The notes under the pieces were generated by a model, which worked only from the letters and a program-made list of their open reading frames with translations, did not search any database and was not told the origin of the DNA. From a virus, in IMG/VR virus record IMGVR_UViG_3300021502_000037, positions 1 through 64,000 of that record: DNA of 64,000 nucleotides; one strand, given 5' to 3'. Positions within the stretch are counted from its first letter, which is position 1. The number at the start of each line of letters is the position of its first letter. Both the position numbers and the translations under genes were made by a program. Positions 60,732-64,000 of the stretch are shown one piece after another.

Positions 60732-61470
60732 ATGCAGCGATTAATATTAACTGGCCCATCTATATGTGGAATAACTATTACAAGTAGTGTATTAACCACT
60801 CATGCTGATATATGTGTGACTAATGAGTTAAGAACTTATATGCATGCACCTAATAATGACCATGCTATATCTATTTATAATAATATAAAAATAAGAATCT
60901 TAATTTTTTCAATCTATCGGCGGATATTGATTTTGAATTTATAAAGTATTTGGATTTATTACCGTCAAAGAAAAGAATATTGAAATTAGAAGAGGTGATT
61001 TTTAATAATAGTTATAGTTTTTTTGGAGATAAGGGTATTTTTAATCCAGGAGCTAAGCTATTACACGAAAACAATTTAGATTTTATATTAATAATTATAT
61101 ATAGAGACCCTAGAGATGTGGTCAGTAGTGTGGTACGCCAATATCCAAGTTCTCATTTTGGTTACAATAGTAATGATCCTAATGTAATATATAGAATTTG
61201 GTCAGAATGGTTAACAGAGATGATAACTATAGGCAATGATTATGCTACTAAAAGTTTAATTATTCGATTTGAAGACTATATAGAAAATCCTGGTCTTAAT
61301 GGTACCAAGATAAATTCTTTTTAGGAATTTCAGGGATGGGTCTAATAGAAAAACAGTTAATTAACTACAAAACCGCCCACAAAGTGTATTATAAACATCT
61401 TTGTGCTGATTGGCAAAAAACTTTTTCAAAAAAGGCTATAAGATTGATGAAAGAATTACATTATACATAA
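60732..61470 (+). pseudogene. Sulfotransferase-like gene with two frameshifts
   Basis: The gene starts at ATG 60732 (GGGGGAAC upstream): LILTGPSICGITITSSVL resembles the phosphosulfate-binding P-loop. The frame is lost at the A-run 60887-60891; the next frame continues NLSADIDFEFIKYLDLL, then YRDPRDVVSSVVRQY, the RDPRD-x-x-x-S 3'-phosphate motif. A second shift at the T-run 61318-61322 leads to FLGISGMGLIEKQ and an end at 61470. Joined, it is a protein of about 245 residues. Both breaks lie in homopolymers. It is either decayed, phase-variable or misread. Confidence 0.6.
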
Positions 61471-61491
61471 TTTATACTGGAGGAATTTTCA

Positions 61492-62202
61492 ATGACTGAA
61501 AAAATAAAAGGTATCTGGATGCCCCCGCATTACAAGTTTTATCAAAAGCCAGATGAATATAGACAAGCTTTACGTGTTATAGTTGAGTCTCTAGACGAAG
61601 CCGACCTACCGTATTTTATTTACGGTGGATTGTTGTTGGGTTGGTGCAGAGATGCTGAGTTCATTTCTTGGGATAATGATATAGATATTGCAATAAGAGA
61701 CCAAGATTTGGATAAGTTCGAAAGAGTAGTTGATATAATAAGAGACAAGGGGTTTAAGATAAATCCTTATTACGACGGAAGAGATTCTATAGTGTCTTTT
61801 GAGCAAGGCCCATATAGATTAGGGCCTTTAGTGGATAAAGATAGATGTAGAATTTATGTGGTTGATGGTGTTAAGGAAGTTATAATAAACAGCGGTCCGC
61901 GTTCTTGTTATTTCAAACCTTTTGATATTAAAGTGGAAATAAATGTATTTTATAAAATAAATAATAGTTATTATTGGATTATAGAGGATCCTACTGAACC
62001 TAAAATAACTACATACGTTTTACCGGCAGCTAACATAGATAACCTAACTACATTTTTATATGACAATAAGAATTATTCTATACCCAGCAATCCGGAACAA
62101 ATTTTAGAATTACATTTTGGCAAAGGGTGGGCTATTCCAAAAAGCGATGATTCTACTTGTAACCATATGTATGAAAATAAACAAGGAATAGTATTGAAAT
62201 GA
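61492..62202 (+). CDS. LicD-like phosphotransferase
   Basis: The protein has 236 residues with an excellent ribosome site (GGAGGA). YFIYGGLLLGWCRDAEFISWDNDIDIAIRD is the LicD/fukutin nucleotidyltransferase-fold signature, with the DNDID metal site. LicD proteins add phosphocholine or related phospho-groups to teichoic acids and glycans. With the TagD-like gene that overlaps its stop (ATGA), it could form a CDP-alcohol-dependent decoration pathway. The C-terminal FGKGWAIPKSD is typical for the family. Confidence 0.88.
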   Translation: MTEKIKGIWMPPHYKFYQKPDEYRQALRVIVESLDEADLPYFIYGGLLLGWCRDAEFISWDNDIDIAIRDQDLDKFERVVDIIRDKGFKINPYYDGRDSIVSFEQGPYRLGPLVDKDRCRIYVVDGVKEVIINSGPRSCYFKPFDIKVEINVFYKINNSYYWIIEDPTEPKITTYVLPAANIDNLTTFLYDNKNYSIPSNPEQILELHFGKGWAIPKSDDSTCNHMYENKQGIVLK

Positions 62203-62630
62203 CTAATATTGTAGGATATACAACTGGTGTGTTTGATTTATTTCATGTGGGCCACTTAAACTTATTGAGAAATGCTAAGAGTATGTGTGATAAACTTGTG
62301 GTGGGGGTTACTGTGGATGAATTGACTTACTACAAAAATAAAAAATCAGTTATACCTTTTGAAGAAAGATTAAAGATAGTGGAAGCTATTAGTTATGTAG
62401 ATTTAGTAATACCTCAACGGGAAATTGATAAAGTAGCTGCATGGCATAAACTAAAATATAATATTTTATTTGTTGGTGATGATTGGTATGGTACAAAGAA
62501 ATGGCAGATTATGGAATTAAAACTTAAAGATTATGGGGTCAAGGTAGTATATTTTCCTTATACTAAAGGTACCTCTTCTACTCTAATAAATGAACTTTTA
62601 ATTAAGCTAAGAGGTGATGATGGTGTTTAA
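62199..62630 (+). CDS. TagD-like cytidylyltransferase
   Basis: At 143 residues it fits the usual size (about 130-140). YTTGVFDLFHVGHLNLLRNAK holds the HxGH nucleotide-binding motif; FVGDDWYGTKKW and TKGTSSTLI (compare RTEGISTT) are the other signature sites of glycerol-3-phosphate and related cytidylyltransferases. It makes a CDP-activated small alcohol, which the LicD-like protein could use. It overlaps both neighbours, so the genes are translated together. Confidence 0.9.
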   Translation: MTNIVGYTTGVFDLFHVGHLNLLRNAKSMCDKLVVGVTVDELTYYKNKKSVIPFEERLKIVEAISYVDLVIPQREIDKVAAWHKLKYNILFVGDDWYGTKKWQIMELKLKDYGVKVVYFPYTKGTSSTLINELLIKLRGDDGV

Positions 62631-63642
62631 TTCATTTTGTTTAAATTCATATTTAACATTCAGATATATCCCGAAATCTGGCATTGAGTGGTTGCCTGGA
62701 GTTAAGTCACTTGTTATTGATGATCAGACGGGCACTGTCCCAGTTAGTTCTTCTGAAGATATATATGCTTTTTTAGAGGAAGATATAAAAATTACAATCA
62801 AGAACCGTTCGCCGGGAATTCTTTTGAGTAGTGGTATAGATTCTGCTATATTAGCTTCTTTTCTACCGTCAGGCACTCCTGCTTATACTATTCGATTTGA
62901 AGCTGAAGGAGCTATTGACGAAAGTCAGATGGCCTCTGAATACGCAGGTTTATATAACTTAGATCATAAAGTTATAGATGTTAGGTGGGAAGATTACGAA
63001 AAGTATATGGACAATTTGATGCTGGTTAAAGGAGCCCCTCTGCATGCGGTTGAGGTTGGTTTGTTTAAAGCGTCTAGAGAGTTTACAAGTGCCGGAGTAG
63101 ACTTAATTATAGTAGGTAACGGTGCCGATTCAACTTTTGGCGGTCTGGATAAACTTCTTTCCGTAGATTATACTTGCGCAGAGTTTATTGAAAGATATAC
63201 ATTTGTATCCCCCAACGATGTTCTTAAAGACGTAGTTGATTTATCTTATATATTTGAGGACTATATCACACACGAGAAGTTTAATACTGTAAGGTTTCTA
63301 AAAACCGTACACGGGTTAGGCATTGTTCAAGCGTTTGGTAATGCTTTGGGTTTAAATACGTATGAACCTTATGAAAAATTAATATTATCTGGGCCACTGG
63401 ATATAAATAAAATACGATCTGGACAGAGTAAATATGTTCTTCGTGAGTTATTCAATCGAAGATTTCCTAAGTTTCAAATCCCAGAAAAGATAGCTTTTGC
63501 TAGGCCAATGGATTTGTGGTTAGAAGGTTGGACCGGCCCAGTTAGAGAAGAGTTTTTGGATAACATAGATATATCTAAGTTTACTGGAGATCAGAAATGG
63601 TTAATTTATTGTTTAGAGAGGTTTATGAATATTAATGAGTAA
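62620..63642 (+). CDS. Asparagine-synthase-like amidotransferase/ligase domain protein
   Basis: The protein has 340 residues from ATG 62620 (AAGAGG upstream; ATG 62617 is possible). GILLSSGIDSAILASFLP is the PP-loop (SGGxDS-like) and GNGADSTFGGLDKL matches GDGADELFGG of the asparagine synthase C-domain. The N-terminal glutaminase domain is missing, so ammonia or another nucleophile must come from elsewhere. In glycan clusters such enzymes amidate sugar acids. It overlaps the TagD-like stop and the next gene start. Confidence 0.82.
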   Translation: MVFNSFCLNSYLTFRYIPKSGIEWLPGVKSLVIDDQTGTVPVSSSEDIYAFLEEDIKITIKNRSPGILLSSGIDSAILASFLPSGTPAYTIRFEAEGAIDESQMASEYAGLYNLDHKVIDVRWEDYEKYMDNLMLVKGAPLHAVEVGLFKASREFTSAGVDLIIVGNGADSTFGGLDKLLSVDYTCAEFIERYTFVSPNDVLKDVVDLSYIFEDYITHEKFNTVRFLKTVHGLGIVQAFGNALGLNTYEPYEKLILSGPLDINKIRSGQSKYVLRELFNRRFPKFQIPEKIAFARPMDLWLEGWTGPVREEFLDNIDISKFTGDQKWLIYCLERFMNINE

Positions 63643-64000
63643 TGTATCTATCATAAAAACAAAAGATGAATATCCTAATTCTATATTAGAAGATAATACA
63701 CACATCCATAAAGCAATGCTTAAAGGTTTTGAACTTTTAGGCTATGATGTATCTAATCCTTTAGGACATATAGTAAAACCAGGAAACCGTGTATTTATAA
63801 AGCCTAATTTTGTTGTTGATGTTTATAGGGCTTCCTGTTCAATGGTTGGTGATATATATTCAGTTATAACACACCCTTCAGTTATCAAAGCCGTAGTTGA
63901 TTTTGTAGCTATAGCTTTAAATGGTAAAGGGGAAATTATAGTCGGTGATTGCCCTTCCATTGACGCTGACTTTGAAAATCTTATGTGTGTAACTGGATTA
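63635..64000 (+). CDS. DUF362-type protein (3' end outside window)
   Basis: ATG 63635 overlaps the previous stop. The first 122 residues are seen. NVSIIKTKDEYPNS ... VKPGNRVFIKPNFVVD ... ITHPSVIKAVVDFV ... EIIVGDCPSIDADF match the DUF362 domain (K-P-N, T-[HS]-P and G-[DE] signature sites). The function of this family is unknown, and the end of the protein cannot be judged. It continues the glycan operon. Confidence 0.8.
   Translation, partial: MSNVSIIKTKDEYPNSILEDNTHIHKAMLKGFELLGYDVSNPLGHIVKPGNRVFIKPNFVVDVYRASCSMVGDIYSVITHPSVIKAVVDFVAIALNGKGEIIVGDCPSIDADFENLMCVTGL

Noticed and set aside
1-64000. Alternative genetic code as in some huge phages
   Set aside because: TAA, TAG and TGA all close well-supported genes, and no conserved protein is interrupted by in-frame TAG or TGA codons.

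Overview
The window looks like part of the genome of a large, AT-rich, tailed double-stranded DNA phage. Three things point there. There is a run of very large beta-rich virion genes (one encodes about 2,977 residues). It is followed by a phage replication set (sliding clamp, RecA, DnaB-type helicase, DnaG-type primase, RuvC-like and Cas4/RecB-like nucleases, DnaJ). And there is an exceptional load of homing endonucleases and inteins. All genes are on the + strand. TAA, TAG and TGA all act as stops, so no recoding is needed. Promoters match TTGACA-N16-TATATT and many genes carry AGGAGG-like ribosome sites, so the host probably has a canonical primary sigma factor and Shine-Dalgarno initiation; I cannot name it.

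Layout: (1) 1-33.7 kb, virion module: kelch-like propeller, tail or baseplate proteins, two giant proteins (2,240 and 2,977 aa), fibre and spike-like proteins including a parallel beta-helix protein, and a small tandemly duplicated gene. At least three homing endonuclease genes sit between these. (2) 33.7-46.7 kb, replication and recombination module, opened by a promoter before the sliding clamp, with further promoters at 37.7 and 40.1-40.2 kb and two homing endonucleases, one frameshifted. (3) 46.7-56.2 kb, a zone full of genetic parasites: two GT4-like glycosyltransferases and a ThyX-like protein, each interrupted by a LAGLIDADG intein; two tRNA-like RNA genes with their own promoters; more homing endonucleases; and remains of TnpB/omega-RNA elements. 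(4) 56.2-64 kb, a compact, translationally coupled glycan cluster: methyltransferase, three GT2-type glycosyltransferases, Gfo/Idh oxidoreductase, LpxA-like acyltransferase, a broken sulfotransferase, LicD-like and TagD-like proteins, an asparagine-synthase-like enzyme and the start of a DUF362 protein.

How the parts may work together: clamp, RecA, helicase, primase and nucleases form a largely self-sufficient replication and repair set (no DNA polymerase is seen here). The sugar cluster could build and attach a decorated glycan to the virion, the DNA or the host surface; the target cannot be read from the sequence.

The least expected structures are small ones. TnpB-type 3' ends abut the start codons of the ThyX-like gene and of a glycosyltransferase, and a related short leader precedes another glycosyltransferase. 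A promoter plus tRNA-like cassette occurs twice intact and a third time as the 5' leader of the helicase gene. A promoter-hairpin-promoter block of about 176 bp is repeated 11 kb apart.
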